From the NCBI GenBank assembly GCA_032622095.1, contig CP136066.1:171675164-171739163 (forward strand): a stretch of 64,000 nucleotides of DNA, in the 5' to 3' direction; not shown here. Numbering within the stretch: the stretch's first letter is position 1. The text below holds more notes on this DNA, generated by a model. It did not search any database. It was given only the letters and a program-made list of their open reading frames with translations, and was not told the origin of the DNA. Source of the DNA: Siphonodentalium dalli (lineage: Eukaryota > Mollusca > Scaphopoda > Gadilida > Siphonodentaliidae).

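Noticed and set aside
27335-63958. A second gene for the WD40 exons separate from the zinc-finger exons
   Set aside because: Splice phases connect all exons without a stop, and vertebrate ZNF106 has the same order of zinc fingers, disorder, coiled coil and WD40 repeats.
1-64000. tRNA, rRNA or other structured housekeeping RNA genes
   Set aside because: I found no cloverleaf with A and B box motifs and no rRNA-like stretch by reading; a dedicated scan (tRNAscan-SE, Infernal) would be needed to exclude small ones.

Overview
The window is eukaryotic, AT-rich and intron-rich, and reads as an animal genome, most likely a mollusc. That placement is an inference from the repeat types (hairpin plus TCCG-repeat plus tandem-core elements) and from the degree of divergence of the one host gene from its vertebrate homologue. 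I could not run any search.

One host gene is clear: a plus-strand ZNF106 (ZFP106) homologue. Sixteen coding exons can be placed from about 16.3 kb to the right edge, all with GT-AG boundaries and compatible phases, giving 2,427 codons in the window (7,281 nt, divisible by three). In order the protein has two C-x2-C-x12-H-x5-H zinc fingers, a W/G/N/R-rich low-complexity stretch, long charged disordered regions with four SUMO-acceptor motifs, a Pro/Leu-rich linker and coiled coil, a second long disordered exon with an 11-residue repeat, and a seven-bladed WD40 domain with roughly one blade per exon. The C-terminal zinc-finger exon expected in this family lies beyond the window.

Layout. 1-16.3 kb has no convincing host gene. 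It holds a frameshifted LINE 3' half (1-2.4 kb), several TIR elements, a TTAA-flanked element (7.4-8.9 kb), a hAT-like element with an 8-bp target duplication (11.1-13.9 kb) and a second LINE broken by insertions (14.0-15.3 kb). Intron 1 (16.5-25.4 kb) contains a 6.46-kb inverted-repeat transposon with two head-to-head decayed copies of a gene with XPG/FEN-type nuclease motifs, flanked by mirrored tandem arrays. From 25.4 kb on, small exons sit in introns built largely of palindromic and tandem-repeat elements: palindrome family A (10 copies, TA-flanked), double-palindrome family B (8 copies), TTAA-flanked families C and P, Helitron/Helentron-like elements with long tandem cores (32.1-35.1, 40.6-41.6, 46.6-49.1 kb) and a Helitron-type 3' end at 38.3 kb.

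The most unusual pattern is positional. In nine of the fifteen complete introns a repeat begins within about 70 nt of the splice donor. Five of the ten family-A palindromes lie there, one abutting the donor so that its TA target duplication overlaps the GT. Because the WD40 exons are phase 0 and multiples of three, hairpins beside them could promote in-frame exon skipping or circularisation; that last step is inference.
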